Assembly: GCA_035550375.1 (NCBI GenBank)
Contig: DASZPH010000022.1
Coordinates: 38,123 to 102,122, forward strand
Origin: DASSFG01 sp035550375
GTDB lineage: Bacteria; Planctomycetota; Planctomycetia; Pirellulales; JAICIG01
DNA: 64,000 nt
Direction: 5' to 3'
Every line of letters begins with the position of its first letter. The first letter of the stretch is position 1. Of this stretch, positions 33,856 to 42,725 are shown piece after piece. The notes beneath the pieces were generated by a model. That model had not been told where the DNA came from, searched no databases, and worked only from the letters and a program-made list of their open reading frames with translations. A program made the position numbers and the translations under genes.

Positions 33856-33987
33856 CGCTCGACCTTTCATGTCCAGCGGGAAAAACTCACCTCAAGTAAA
33901 AAGTGGGCGAGAAGGAAACGCTCGCAAACGGGTTGCTCACGATGTCCGCCTCGCCCACTCTCATGCGTGTTCCTCTATGGCGCCGCC

Positions 33988-34578
33988 CTATTTCGCCGGC
34001 TTGGCGAGCTCCGCTTCGACTGCGGAGACGACTTCGTCCGACTCCGGCGCCACCTTGGGAGCGAATCGCTTGACGATCTTGCCGTCGCGACCGACGAGGA
34101 ATTTCTCAAAGTTCCAGGTGATGTCTCCCGCAAAGTCCGGGTCGGTCTCTTTCGAAGTCAGGAATTTGTAGAGCGGGCACTGACCTTCCCCCTTGACCAC
34201 CACCTTGGAGAACATATCGAACTTGACGCCGTAATTCTCCTGGCAGAATTCGGAGATCTCGACGTCGGTTCCCGGCTCCTGCTTGCCAAACTCGTTGGCG
34301 GGGAAACCGAGAATGGCCAAGCCCTGGTCGGCATATTTCTCATGCAGCTCCTCGAGCCCTTCGTACTGCGGCGTCAGCCCACACTTGCTGGCGACGTTCA
34401 CCATGAGCACCACCTTTCCCTTGTATTTCGAGAGGTCGACTTCCTTGCCGCCCAGGCTCTTCATTTTGAAGTTCAAGACGTCGGGCACCTTCTTCGCTCC
34501 TTTGTCGGCTGCGTCCGCGGCCGTGATGACGAATGTCGCAAGAAAACCGAGCGCGAGGGAGTAAGTCAAGATACGCAT
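33988..34578 (-). CDS. Exported glutathione peroxidase-family protein (Cys type)
   Basis: A 196-residue protein with an N-terminal signal (TYSLALGFLATFVITAADA) and the GPx fold. The active-site Cys is in VNVASKCGLTPQYEGLEEL, the Gln in FPANEFGKQEPGTDVEI and the Trp-Asn in ITWNFEKFLVGRDG, so the catalytic triad is complete with Cys, not selenocysteine. It reduces peroxides, probably with thioredoxin-type partners, outside the cytoplasm. The upstream gap is not informative. Standalone gene. Confidence 0.93.
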   Translation of the reverse strand: MRILTYSLALGFLATFVITAADAADKGAKKVPDVLNFKMKSLGGKEVDLSKYKGKVVLMVNVASKCGLTPQYEGLEELHEKYADQGLAILGFPANEFGKQEPGTDVEISEFCQENYGVKFDMFSKVVVKGEGQCPLYKFLTSKETDPDFAGDITWNFEKFLVGRDGKIVKRFAPKVAPESDEVVSAVEAELAKPAK

Positions 34579-34738
34579 TTCGGGACTCTCCTTGAAACGG
34601 GGGTGGGACGTTGCGGCGGCGCGACACCGGTTGATTCCGCGCCGCCGCGGCAGGACCGCTCAACCGAGCAGGCATCATGAGTGTAAGAGGCCGCCACCAC
34701 AATTGCCAGTGGCAGGGGCGTTGTCCTTTTGTTCCGAA

Positions 34739-35056
34739 CTAATCACCGGTCGGGCGCAGCTCGCCGTTTACGCTCACCTTGGTACCAACCAGGGAGATGT
34801 GATCCTTCGGTTTGACCGAACCGTAGGACCGTCCGTCGACGCGGAGTGTTCCTCCCACGACCTCGATCTGCGTCTTGCCGGCGCTGATGCGTACGTCTTC
34901 GGCGTCCGCCTGAATGCTGTCCGGCAGATGGTCGTAGTCGAACTCGTATCCGTTGACGTTCATTCCACGAACGTGCAACGGGCCAGTCGGTTGATCCTGG
35001 CATCCGAGGGATACCGTCATCAAAACGACGATCACCATCGATCGAAAAGGTTGCAT
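34739..35056 (-). CDS. Small lipoprotein of unknown function
   Basis: A 105-residue protein with a lipoprotein signal: SMVIVVLMTVSLGCQDQ, where VSLGC fits the lipobox and Cys19 would carry the lipid. The mature part is beta-rich and hydrophilic, with HVRGMNVNGYEFDYDHLPDS, then GKTQIEVVGGTLRVDGRSYG and GTKVSVNGELRPTGD. Nothing identifies a function. It is divergent from nothing and downstream of the large secreted PPC protein gene is on the same strand, 70 bases upstream, so both may be cotranscribed. Confidence 0.7.
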   Translation of the reverse strand: MQPFRSMVIVVLMTVSLGCQDQPTGPLHVRGMNVNGYEFDYDHLPDSIQADAEDVRISAGKTQIEVVGGTLRVDGRSYGSVKPKDHISLVGTKVSVNGELRPTGD

Positions 35057-35126
35057 GCCTGAAGCTCCGTGGACACACTCCGCATCCGGCGAACAGGTTC
35101 ACAAGCCGACGGGGCCGCCTCGGTTC

Positions 35127-37559
35127 TTACTTGCTCACGCGCAGGGCGAACCGCAACGTGGGCAGATCGATTTTGCGCTGCCCCGCTTTCAACTGCGGTT
35201 TGATCTGAACGATCCGCCGGATGGGACTCGCCACGGCGCCTTCGGACGCGCCGAGCGTCAGCTCAAAACGTTCCACGTCCGGGTCGATGGTCGTGCTCTT
35301 GGCGACGATCCCCTTGGGAAGCCCGGCCAGCGATAATTCAATCGACGCCGGCTCCGGGATGCTGCGGCGCACGTTCAGCACCAGCGTCACGCTCCCCCTC
35401 AAAGGCAGGTCGACCTGTTGCTGGGCAAGATCGACCGTCGCCAGGGGGCTCACGTCGAAGTCGAGGGGGAACGTTGCCACCACCGGTTCTTTCTTCTCGG
35501 CGACGCGCATCGTTCCTTCCACCAGCAGGTGATGGGCGCCGGGCGTCAAATCGTCGCCCGCCGTCAACTCGATCTCGCTCGTGTTCTGGTCGGCCGCGAT
35601 CTGACCTGCCGCCCCGTTTAACCCGGTCGGCAGGTTCAGGAGTTTCAGTTCGATGGGACCTGCGTAACCTTCGCGACGCTGGGAGACAACCTTCAGCTTC
35701 CCTTTGCCGCCCGGGATGAGAGGCGCTGCGAACGAGGCCTGGATGGCCAGTTCGGCTCCGCGCTGGCTGACGCCAACGGCCACGTCGGCAAGATAGCGTT
35801 GCAAACCGCCGTTGACAGGCAGCGATCCGAATACGACCGGCTGCATGGCCAGCCGCCTTGGCGCCCGCGAGCTCGCCTCGACGACGGCGTTACCCACGAC
35901 GCGCACGGTCGCAGCGGTACTGGCTGCGGCAAAATCGGCTGTCAGGTTGATCGTCGCGTCATTCTGGCCGGCTGCGATCGTGGCCGATCCGGCCTGCACG
36001 CCGGCGGGCAAGCCTTCAACGCTCAACTCGATCGGCCCGTTGTATCCGTTGCGGAAAGCCCGCACCATCAGGCTTCCTGAACCGCCACGATCTAGACTCA
36101 ATGAGCCGCTGCCGATGCCGGCGTAGGTGCCCTGCGTGGGTGCGTTCTGCGGTTGAGCCTGTCCGGTGCGCCCTGCGCCGGAGTCGGCAGGCTGCACCAC
36201 CAGCTCAAAATCGGCCGCGGCCGGCGTCAGCTCCAGGCGGTAGCCGTAGTCCGGACCTCCGCTTGCGAAGCGATCCTCGATCGAGAGCCAATAGTCGCCT
36301 TCTACGACCGCCGTGAACTCACCCAGCGGATCGTCGATTGCGGGCGATTCGATCACGCGCACCACGGGCGGATCGCGCGGCACGGGCTGCCGGTCGTCGA
36401 CCGTGAACACCTCTTTCCCGCTGGCGTCGGTGATCGTCACCACGGCATCGAGCGGACTGCCGAGCTGCTGGGCCGCGATGCGCAGCGCCACCTTGCTGCC
36501 GGCGGCAGCGTGAAAACGAAACAGATCGCGATCGCCCGGCCGGTCGATCCGTCCGTTCATCGTGAGCGGAAAGCTGATCGCCTGAGACTGAGCCGTCTCG
36601 TCGTTCGGCTCGGCCTCGGTCGCTTCCGGCAAGTCGCCGGCCGCGAACAGTGCGGGCGCCGTTAACAAATCGTCGCCGTAGGGGAGCTCGATACGAGCGG
36701 TAGGCCACGCCGTATCGGCGGTCAGATCGACCAGATGAACGAGGGGTGGTTCGACCGTTCCTCCGCTGAACGTCACGGGAATTTTCGTCCCCCGCTGTCC
36801 TCCCAGCGGGAACATCGCCGTGGCGAAGGCAATTGGCCCGATGCGAAGCTGATAGGTGGCAAAATCCGCTCCCTCGTAGGTGAGATCGTGCAGGCGGAGG
36901 AAGTAAGTGCCCGCTTCGCGAAAGGTATAAACCAGCCGGCTGTCGGGGGCGATGTCGCGATGAGCGGTCGTTTGCTGCGGCAGCTCGCGCCCCGCCGCGT
37001 CGAACAACGTCAGCACCGGCCGCAAGGGGGAGCCAAGACGCTCGGCCAACACCTCAAACACCAGCCGCTGGCCGGCCGCCGTCTCGAAACGGAACCAGTC
37101 CTGGTCGGCGGCGGAGAGCACGCCGCTCGCGCCGCCGGGAATGCTTATGGGCGTCGCTTCGTTTTGCCGATTGTTGGCTTCTTGCTCCAGTTTTTGCGGC
37201 CAGGGATCGATGCGGATCTGCTTCGGGTTCGATAGGCCGCTCTTCGCCAGAAAGTAGCACGTGTGAACGCCCGGCCGAGCGTCGGCGGCCACCTCGATCG
37301 TCACACTCGCAGATTTCGCGTCGACGGAAGCCACGCTGGCCAGCTTGACTCCTGCCGGGCCAATAACCCGGTCGAGCCCTTCAAGCCGCTCGCCGTAGAC
37401 GGTGATTTGGGTCGTTTGGCCGCGTTGGAGTCCGGCGGGAAGCAGGTGCGTAACCGCGGGAACGTCGTCACGCAAGCGCTGCGCGACGACCTGCCCGCGT
37501 GAAGGCGACGCCAGCGCAAGCGAAAGAATCGCCACCAGGCCGAACGTCCGCCGTGTCAT
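35127..37559 (-). CDS. Large secreted protein with pre-peptidase-C-like domains
   Basis: An 810-residue exported protein (signal RRTFGLVAILSLALASPSRG). It begins with an Ig-like module (GLQRGQTTQITVYGERLEGL) and then shows two pre-peptidase C-terminal (PPC)-like domains: DQDWFRFETAAGQRLVFEVL with SRLVYTFREAGTYFLRLHDL, and DRDLFRFHAAAGSKVALRIA with GDYWLSIEDRFASGGPDYGY. The last ~350 residues are repeated beta modules (GPIELSVEGLPAGV, GPIELKLLNLPTGL). No catalytic motif. Such proteins are planctomycete surface or matrix-type components. Confidence 0.8.
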   Translation of the reverse strand: MTRRTFGLVAILSLALASPSRGQVVAQRLRDDVPAVTHLLPAGLQRGQTTQITVYGERLEGLDRVIGPAGVKLASVASVDAKSASVTIEVAADARPGVHTCYFLAKSGLSNPKQIRIDPWPQKLEQEANNRQNEATPISIPGGASGVLSAADQDWFRFETAAGQRLVFEVLAERLGSPLRPVLTLFDAAGRELPQQTTAHRDIAPDSRLVYTFREAGTYFLRLHDLTYEGADFATYQLRIGPIAFATAMFPLGGQRGTKIPVTFSGGTVEPPLVHLVDLTADTAWPTARIELPYGDDLLTAPALFAAGDLPEATEAEPNDETAQSQAISFPLTMNGRIDRPGDRDLFRFHAAAGSKVALRIAAQQLGSPLDAVVTITDASGKEVFTVDDRQPVPRDPPVVRVIESPAIDDPLGEFTAVVEGDYWLSIEDRFASGGPDYGYRLELTPAAADFELVVQPADSGAGRTGQAQPQNAPTQGTYAGIGSGSLSLDRGGSGSLMVRAFRNGYNGPIELSVEGLPAGVQAGSATIAAGQNDATINLTADFAAASTAATVRVVGNAVVEASSRAPRRLAMQPVVFGSLPVNGGLQRYLADVAVGVSQRGAELAIQASFAAPLIPGGKGKLKVVSQRREGYAGPIELKLLNLPTGLNGAAGQIAADQNTSEIELTAGDDLTPGAHHLLVEGTMRVAEKKEPVVATFPLDFDVSPLATVDLAQQQVDLPLRGSVTLVLNVRRSIPEPASIELSLAGLPKGIVAKSTTIDPDVERFELTLGASEGAVASPIRRIVQIKPQLKAGQRKIDLPTLRFALRVSK

Positions 37560-37706
37560 CACGTTTCCCCGCTACGGAGAGAGCATCTCGCACATTATAC
37601 TCGTCATTCGCCGTGGCGGTTTCAACATTGGGGAAGGTCCCGGGCTTCGGGCTTACATGGGCTGGGCGGCATGTGCGAAGGGGCGCGCCCGGCAAGAGGG
37701 CGCTCG

Positions 37707-40058
37707 TTAGTACAACGGGCTCACGGTGCGATGGGCTTGCCGCGACGAACTGCGGCCAATCGATAGGCCGATCCAGCCGTCGGTCAGCACGCACTGTGTC
37801 ACGCCCAAGCCGGCCAGGCGCGGGTCGCTCAGCGCTTTGGAATCGACGAAGATCAGCTCCCGATCGTGTGAAAATACCTTGCTGAAGATGCCGCGCAAGG
37901 CGATTTGAGGTTCGTGGCCAAAATGCTCGCCGCGCAACTGTACCGTGCCGTCCCGGATGAAGCGAACGTCGAGGCCGTTCACCTGTGGCCGGTAGTAAAC
38001 TCGCACCTGGAAGTCTCGCCAGACCTTGGGAAAGCGGTGCAATTCGGCGATGCCCAGCGTCAGCTCGATGCGTCCTTCGTCGAAGCGGGTGGTGACCGCG
38101 TCGCGCTTGGCGAAGGTGATTCGCAGATCCGTCGGATACTCTTCCGGCAAAGCTTCAGGGGGGAGCCTGAAAGCTTCCGTGAGCCGCTTTTGCAGTTCCG
38201 GCAGGGTATACGTCTTGCCGTCGACGTCCAGTCGGTCGCAGATATTGTTGGCCACCGACTGGTGAATTTGCGCGCTGGCCAGGCTGTCGCTGAGCGCCAT
38301 CGGGCGTGGCGTCGAGGCGGCAAGCTGCTCCTCGCCGGCCAGGCGGACGCGCGAGGTCAGCCGTGCCTGGCTGGTCTGCAATTCGATTACCGAGGGAGCC
38401 AGCGCCAGGCCCTCCAGCGGATTCAAGACTCGGTCTTGGTAGAGTTGCCGCGATTGTTTGAGCTTCGGTTCGATGGCCGCATCGATCTCTTCCTGCACGC
38501 GGGCCGCGACCTTGCGACGGGCAACGCGGCGCACGGCCGGTTCGGTCTCGGCGTGTTTGGCGCGGGCGATTGCTTCCACCGCCCAACCAACGATCGGCAC
38601 GTCGTCGAAATCGGTCTCGATCCCTCGCAGACGCGACGAGTTCGAGACCTCGGCTTCGGTCGGCCACGCCTTGAGGCCGTCGCCGCTGAGTTGCAGTTGT
38701 TTGCGAGCCAGGTAGGCCGAATCGCTGTTGCTATAGACCGTCACCGGATCGCGACGCGACGTGGTGCGCGCCACCACGACCCCCCTTGCCTCGATTGCGA
38801 AGCGGACCGTCTGCGGGTCGGGAATGAGGCGGATCGAAACCCGGGCGGTCGACGTGCTCCAGCCGCGCGTCGGAACGCCCAGAATGCGGTCGTGCACCGG
38901 CTCTTCGACCGCCTGCTGCTGCGGAGCCAGTTGGTTCAGCAACTCGTTGGAGACCACGATGCGAAGATTGGCGTTGCGATAGTTCCATTGCAGCCAGCGC
39001 TGCGTGCGCGCGGTGAGGGCCTCGTCGGCGGATGTGATCGCGGTCACGTCGGCAGCCAGGTCGCGGCCGTCATCGCTGAGCCCAGTCTGTTCGTATCGTT
39101 CCAGATCCTCCAGCAGCTTGACGACTTTGGCCTTCGCTATCGCCGGGGAGGCAGGCTTGCTCGACAAAGACACGGTTTGGCTCCGGCCCTGTAGCTCGGC
39201 CGGGCTCTCGGCCAGATCGGGGACGAGTTCCCACAGGTCGAGCCGCCGCAGAACGGCGTACCGCAGGCGCCGCAGTTCGCCACGCTTGGGCGTGTGCTCT
39301 CCCTTTACCAGCAGCGGGTGGTTGGCGTCGGCCAGGTCGCGAAGCCGTTTGAGCGTTAGCAGCGTGCGTGGGGAGCGCGGGTCTTCGGCCCGGCACAGCT
39401 CACGCACCAGGTCGGACACGCGGGTTGCCCACTCGCCCGTCTCACAGTCGGCCGCCAGTTGGTCGAGTTGATCGACGAGAGCCGCCGGATCTCCCCAGAG
39501 GCTGGGTGATTCCGGTTTGACGCGCTTCTCGGCGCGGCGTACCACTTTTCCGCGCCCCCGTTTTGGCAGGCTGAAGCGGGATACGCGAGATTTCCTCTCC
39601 GGCACCTCGGGAACAACCGCGACACTAGTTTCCTTCAGCTCTTCGTCTGGCGGCGGCCCTACGTTTTGCGGAAGCTCTTCCTCCGCCGTCTGCTGCGGCT
39701 CCGGCCCGACGGACTCGATTGCTTGTTCGGAGTTAGCGGGTGGGGTAGCCGACGCTTGAGGCGCAACTATTCCCGGCGGGCGGTCTTCCGGCGACTGCTC
39801 TATCCGCGTCACGCGGGGACGAAGAAAGAGTTCCGCTCCGGCGAGATGGTCGTAAGCCTCCGTCTGCGGACCGATTGGTTGGCTCTGCGGGGTACCGCGG
39901 ACCTCGTGCTCACGAAGCGCGACCTCGCGAGCTTTACGCCCAGCCCTCTCCGACCCGGACGCGTGTCGCCAGGTCCGAGTGGACGTAGCACTCAATCCAA
40001 ATAGCGCAGCCAGCACCAGCAAAAATGGCCAAGTTGCTGGCTGTTCCTTTCGATTCAT
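37707..40058 (-). CDS. Large membrane-anchored protein of unknown function
   Basis: A 783-residue protein. I use the ATG at 40058 (MNRKEQPATWPF); upstream 14 residues are implausible. Residues 9-28 form one N-terminal membrane segment, followed by a Pro/Glu/Arg-rich linker to ~180. Helical sequences (VDQLDQLAADCETGEWATRV) and a C-terminal beta-rich half with ARVSIRLIPDPQTVRFAIEA, ARLTSRVRLAGEEQL and DLRITFAKRDAVTTRFDEGR follow. The end has VRFIRDGTVQLRGEHFGHEP. I recognise no domain. It is preceded by a 276-base gap with a GCCTTGC/GCAAGGC palindrome at 40256-40271. Confidence 0.65.
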   Translation of the reverse strand: MNRKEQPATWPFLLVLAALFGLSATSTRTWRHASGSERAGRKAREVALREHEVRGTPQSQPIGPQTEAYDHLAGAELFLRPRVTRIEQSPEDRPPGIVAPQASATPPANSEQAIESVGPEPQQTAEEELPQNVGPPPDEELKETSVAVVPEVPERKSRVSRFSLPKRGRGKVVRRAEKRVKPESPSLWGDPAALVDQLDQLAADCETGEWATRVSDLVRELCRAEDPRSPRTLLTLKRLRDLADANHPLLVKGEHTPKRGELRRLRYAVLRRLDLWELVPDLAESPAELQGRSQTVSLSSKPASPAIAKAKVVKLLEDLERYEQTGLSDDGRDLAADVTAITSADEALTARTQRWLQWNYRNANLRIVVSNELLNQLAPQQQAVEEPVHDRILGVPTRGWSTSTARVSIRLIPDPQTVRFAIEARGVVVARTTSRRDPVTVYSNSDSAYLARKQLQLSGDGLKAWPTEAEVSNSSRLRGIETDFDDVPIVGWAVEAIARAKHAETEPAVRRVARRKVAARVQEEIDAAIEPKLKQSRQLYQDRVLNPLEGLALAPSVIELQTSQARLTSRVRLAGEEQLAASTPRPMALSDSLASAQIHQSVANNICDRLDVDGKTYTLPELQKRLTEAFRLPPEALPEEYPTDLRITFAKRDAVTTRFDEGRIELTLGIAELHRFPKVWRDFQVRVYYRPQVNGLDVRFIRDGTVQLRGEHFGHEPQIALRGIFSKVFSHDRELIFVDSKALSDPRLAGLGVTQCVLTDGWIGLSIGRSSSRQAHRTVSPLY

Positions 40059-40375
40059 CGCTCCCTCACGCTGCCGGCCGCTAGCGCGCAATCGGGCCAT
40101 GCGCCGACCGACTCCGCCATATCTAAGATCGGTTGGTTAGGCAGGTTGAATGGAGTTTCTATCGCGGAGTATGCACCGGCCAATCTGCGTAAGGTGGGCC
40201 GTGTCGATGAATAAGGAGGGGCGATGCCGCCGATCCCGTTCACTTGCTCTATAACGCCTTGCCAGCAAGGCATTTGTGCAATGGCCGACTCGACGCGTAC
40301 TCTTTTCACCGCGGTCTTTATCGGACGCGGGCGGCCAAAAGCTTTTGATGAAGTGAAGGTTACGTGCGGTGGGCG

Positions 40376-41185
40376 TCAGGCGCCGAGCCAGCGGGCGGCT
40401 TGCCAGACCGTAACCAGCAATCCCACCGCGAGACACCACCAGCCCATCGGCCATAACCGTCCCTGACGAAGCCAGCGCAACAGCAGCGCCAGGGCCGCAA
40501 GCCCCACAAAGAAGGCCACCGCCGTCGCAAGCAGCAGCCAATTCAGCTCGAGACCGCCCTGAGTGCTCCCCATCATCTCCTTGACGCCCAGCAGGACGGC
40601 GCCCCCAACCACAGGCACGGCCAGCACAAACGAAAAGGTTGCGGCCGCCTCGCGCCGCAGTCCCAGCGCGAGGCCGGCGACAATCGTGGTGCCGCTTCGC
40701 GAAATGCCCGGCAGAATGGCGGTGGCCTGTGCCAGGCCGATCAAAAAGGCCTGGCGGTAGCTGATTTCGGTGTAGTCGATCGTGCCGCCCGCCTTCGCGC
40801 CCCCTACGAGCAGGAGCACGCCCATTACGGGGAGCATCAGGCCCGCCAGCACCGGGCTTTCCATCCAGTGATGAAGGACGCTGATCTTGTGCACGGGGAG
40901 GCCGATCGCTGCGGCCGGCAGCGAGCCAACCACGATCCGGCCGATCATGTGGCGATCGGCGACCAGGAGGCGCACAAGTTGTCGCCAATACATGACGAGG
41001 ATCGCCAGCAACGTGCCGCCGTGCAACACGATTTCAACGCTCAGCAAATCCTCAAACTGGCCCCCGTAGAGGTGTTCCCAAAGGGCGTCGACCACGACCA
41101 TATGGCCGTCGGAACTGATCGGCACGAACTCGGTGATTCCCTGCACGACCGCCAAAATCAACAGATGCAGATGCTGTGGATCCAT
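40376..41185 (-). CDS. uppP: Undecaprenyl-diphosphatase (BacA/UppP)
   Basis: A 269-residue polytopic membrane phosphatase that recycles undecaprenyl pyrophosphate for cell-envelope synthesis. The ATG at 41185 (MDPQHLHLLILAVVQGITEF) gives the family start; an ATG 9 codons earlier is also possible. Motif 1 is QGITEFVPISSDGHMVVVD and motif 2 is ILPGISRSGTTIVAGLALGL. The SSDGH core differs from the usual SS(T/S)GH by an Asp, while the catalytic Glu, Ser and His are present. About eight TM segments. Stand-alone gene. Confidence 0.93.
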   Translation of the reverse strand: MDPQHLHLLILAVVQGITEFVPISSDGHMVVVDALWEHLYGGQFEDLLSVEIVLHGGTLLAILVMYWRQLVRLLVADRHMIGRIVVGSLPAAAIGLPVHKISVLHHWMESPVLAGLMLPVMGVLLLVGGAKAGGTIDYTEISYRQAFLIGLAQATAILPGISRSGTTIVAGLALGLRREAAATFSFVLAVPVVGGAVLLGVKEMMGSTQGGLELNWLLLATAVAFFVGLAALALLLRWLRQGRLWPMGWWCLAVGLLVTVWQAARWLGA

Positions 41186-41305
41186 GATGCCCAAGTATAG
41201 CTTCCAGGCCACGTCTTAGGTTTTGGGTTTGAGCCGAAACCCGAGGACCGAAGACCCGTGACCTCGCTCACAAGATCCAAACACTTCTGACCGCCTTCCT
41301 ACCCT

Positions 41306-41333
41306 TTGAGGATCGCGCACGCTTTGGCATAAT
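41306..41333 (+). promoter_or_regulatory. Candidate promoter for the TIM-barrel gene
   Basis: TTGAGG (41306-41311) and CATAAT (41328-41333) are 16 bases apart, about 36 bases before the ATG at 41369, which has GGAGGAA upstream. Reasonable but not strong sigma70 match. Confidence 0.35.
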
Positions 41334-41368
41334 GCAGGGCTCACACCGCGATCACCCCGGAGGAAACG

Positions 41369-42259
41369 ATGTTCAAAAGTCTGGATGTCAAGGCGCTCGG
41401 TCTTTCGCCGACTCAGAGCGAGACGATCGAGTTGGCACTTTCATTCGGATTTCGATCCGTCGACCTGGACCTCGTTGAATTCGCCGCGGAGGTCGCGGCT
41501 TACGGCTTGCCCCGGGCGCGGCGGCTACTCGACAGCGCCAAGTTGAAGGTGGGCACCGTCATGTTACCGCCGGACTGGCAGCGGGAGAAAGATTTCAAGG
41601 CGGCGCAAACGAAGTTGAACGAGCTTTGCGGGTTGGCCGCGTTGCTGGGCGCCCGCCGTGCGCTGACGATCATCGACCCGGCCAGCGACGAGCGCCCCTA
41701 CCATGAGAACTTCGCCTTCTACGGGCAGAGGTTGGGCGAACTCGGCCGGGCGCTGGAGCCACACGGGCTCAAGGTCGGTGTCGGATTCGAGTCGTCATCG
41801 GCCGCTCGGCAAGGCAAGCAGTTTGAGTTCGTGCACGATTTCGAGGCGTTGCTGGTGCTCCTGAGCACGGCAGGCGCGGCGAACGTCGGCCTCTGGCTCG
41901 ACGTCTGGCAGATCTGGGCGTCGGGCGGCTCGCTCGACGAGGCGCGCAAGAAGCTTCGGCGCGGTCAGGTGGTGGCGGTCTCGCTCTCCGACGCAGCCGA
42001 GACGGACGACGCCGACCGATACGAGGCCGAATCACGCCGCCTGCCGGGAGAAACGGGCTTGATCGATTCCGCCGCGGTGCTCACTTCGCTCGCCGAGATC
42101 GGCTACGACGGGCCTGTCACGCCGGCGCCGGGCCGCAAACTGATTTCCAGCATGCGCCGCGATCAACTCGTCAAGCGGTTGGGCGAAAAACTCGACGCCG
42201 CTTGGAAAGCTGCCGGGATTGGTCCGACGGGGAAGCTCGCCGCTTCCGCCAGCCATTGA
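41369..42259 (+). CDS. Sugar phosphate isomerase/epimerase family TIM barrel
   Basis: A 296-residue cytoplasmic protein with a good ribosome site (CCGGAGGAAACG). It has the AP endonuclease 2/xylose isomerase-like pattern: SFGFRSVDLDLVEFA, KVGTVMLPPDWQREKDFKAA, LGARRALTIIDPASDERPYH, LKVGVGFESSSAA, NVGLWLDVWQIWASGG and QVVAVSLSDAAE then LPGETGLIDSAAVLTSLAEI. The metal ligands Glu (GFESS) and Asp (LWLDV) are recognisable. Substrate is unknown. It converges on a small membrane-protein gene 10 bases downstream. Confidence 0.8.
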   Translation: MFKSLDVKALGLSPTQSETIELALSFGFRSVDLDLVEFAAEVAAYGLPRARRLLDSAKLKVGTVMLPPDWQREKDFKAAQTKLNELCGLAALLGARRALTIIDPASDERPYHENFAFYGQRLGELGRALEPHGLKVGVGFESSSAARQGKQFEFVHDFEALLVLLSTAGAANVGLWLDVWQIWASGGSLDEARKKLRRGQVVAVSLSDAAETDDADRYEAESRRLPGETGLIDSAAVLTSLAEIGYDGPVTPAPGRKLISSMRRDQLVKRLGEKLDAAWKAAGIGPTGKLAASASH

Positions 42260-42269
42260 AGAATGAGCG

Positions 42270-42722
42270 TTAAGGACCCTTGTCCTCAAGAGAATCCCGC
42301 AGCCGTTTCTTCTGGTCTTCGAGTTCCTCTGGGCTTGGACGATCTTTGTAGAGGATGGCATACGTGGGCCGGTCGTCTCGCGTCGCCAAGGCGATGTTGA
42401 GATACTCGCGACCCGCCTGATTTGGCAGATCGTAAGTCCGACTCGCGCCGCCCGCGGTGACTCGTCCCCGACCTCCCCCGACCACGACCCCAATGTTCAG
42501 GCAGCGGTACGGACCGGGCAGATCGGGCGAAACCAGGATCTCGTAGCCATTACGTAGCGACAGCCCCACGATTTGCTCGAAGCTGCGATAGCTTGGCGGC
42601 TGAACTCGTCTTTCATACGTGATCCACGCCCAACAGAGCGCGCCAATCACGATCAGGATCAAAATGCTACGCAGCCGGAACGGAGATACCGGGCGTGGGT
42701 AGGTCTTTGTCCGCTTCGCCAC
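42270..42722 (-). CDS. Small membrane-anchored protein of unknown function
   Basis: A 150-residue protein with one membrane segment (RSILILIVIGALCWAWITY, residues ~18-36) and a soluble tail with VGLSLRNGYEILVSPDLPGP and NIGVVVGGGRGRVT. No known domain. It begins 4 bases after the stop of the PfkB kinase gene on the same strand, so it is the third gene of that probable operon. Confidence 0.6.
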   Translation of the reverse strand: MAKRTKTYPRPVSPFRLRSILILIVIGALCWAWITYERRVQPPSYRSFEQIVGLSLRNGYEILVSPDLPGPYRCLNIGVVVGGGRGRVTAGGASRTYDLPNQAGREYLNIALATRDDRPTYAILYKDRPSPEELEDQKKRLRDSLEDKGP

Positions 42723-42725
42723 ATT

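Noticed and set aside
40224..40466. Plus-strand 80-codon ORF with a strong GGAGG site
   Set aside because: Overlaps the 3' end of uppP on the other strand and shows no plausible protein features.
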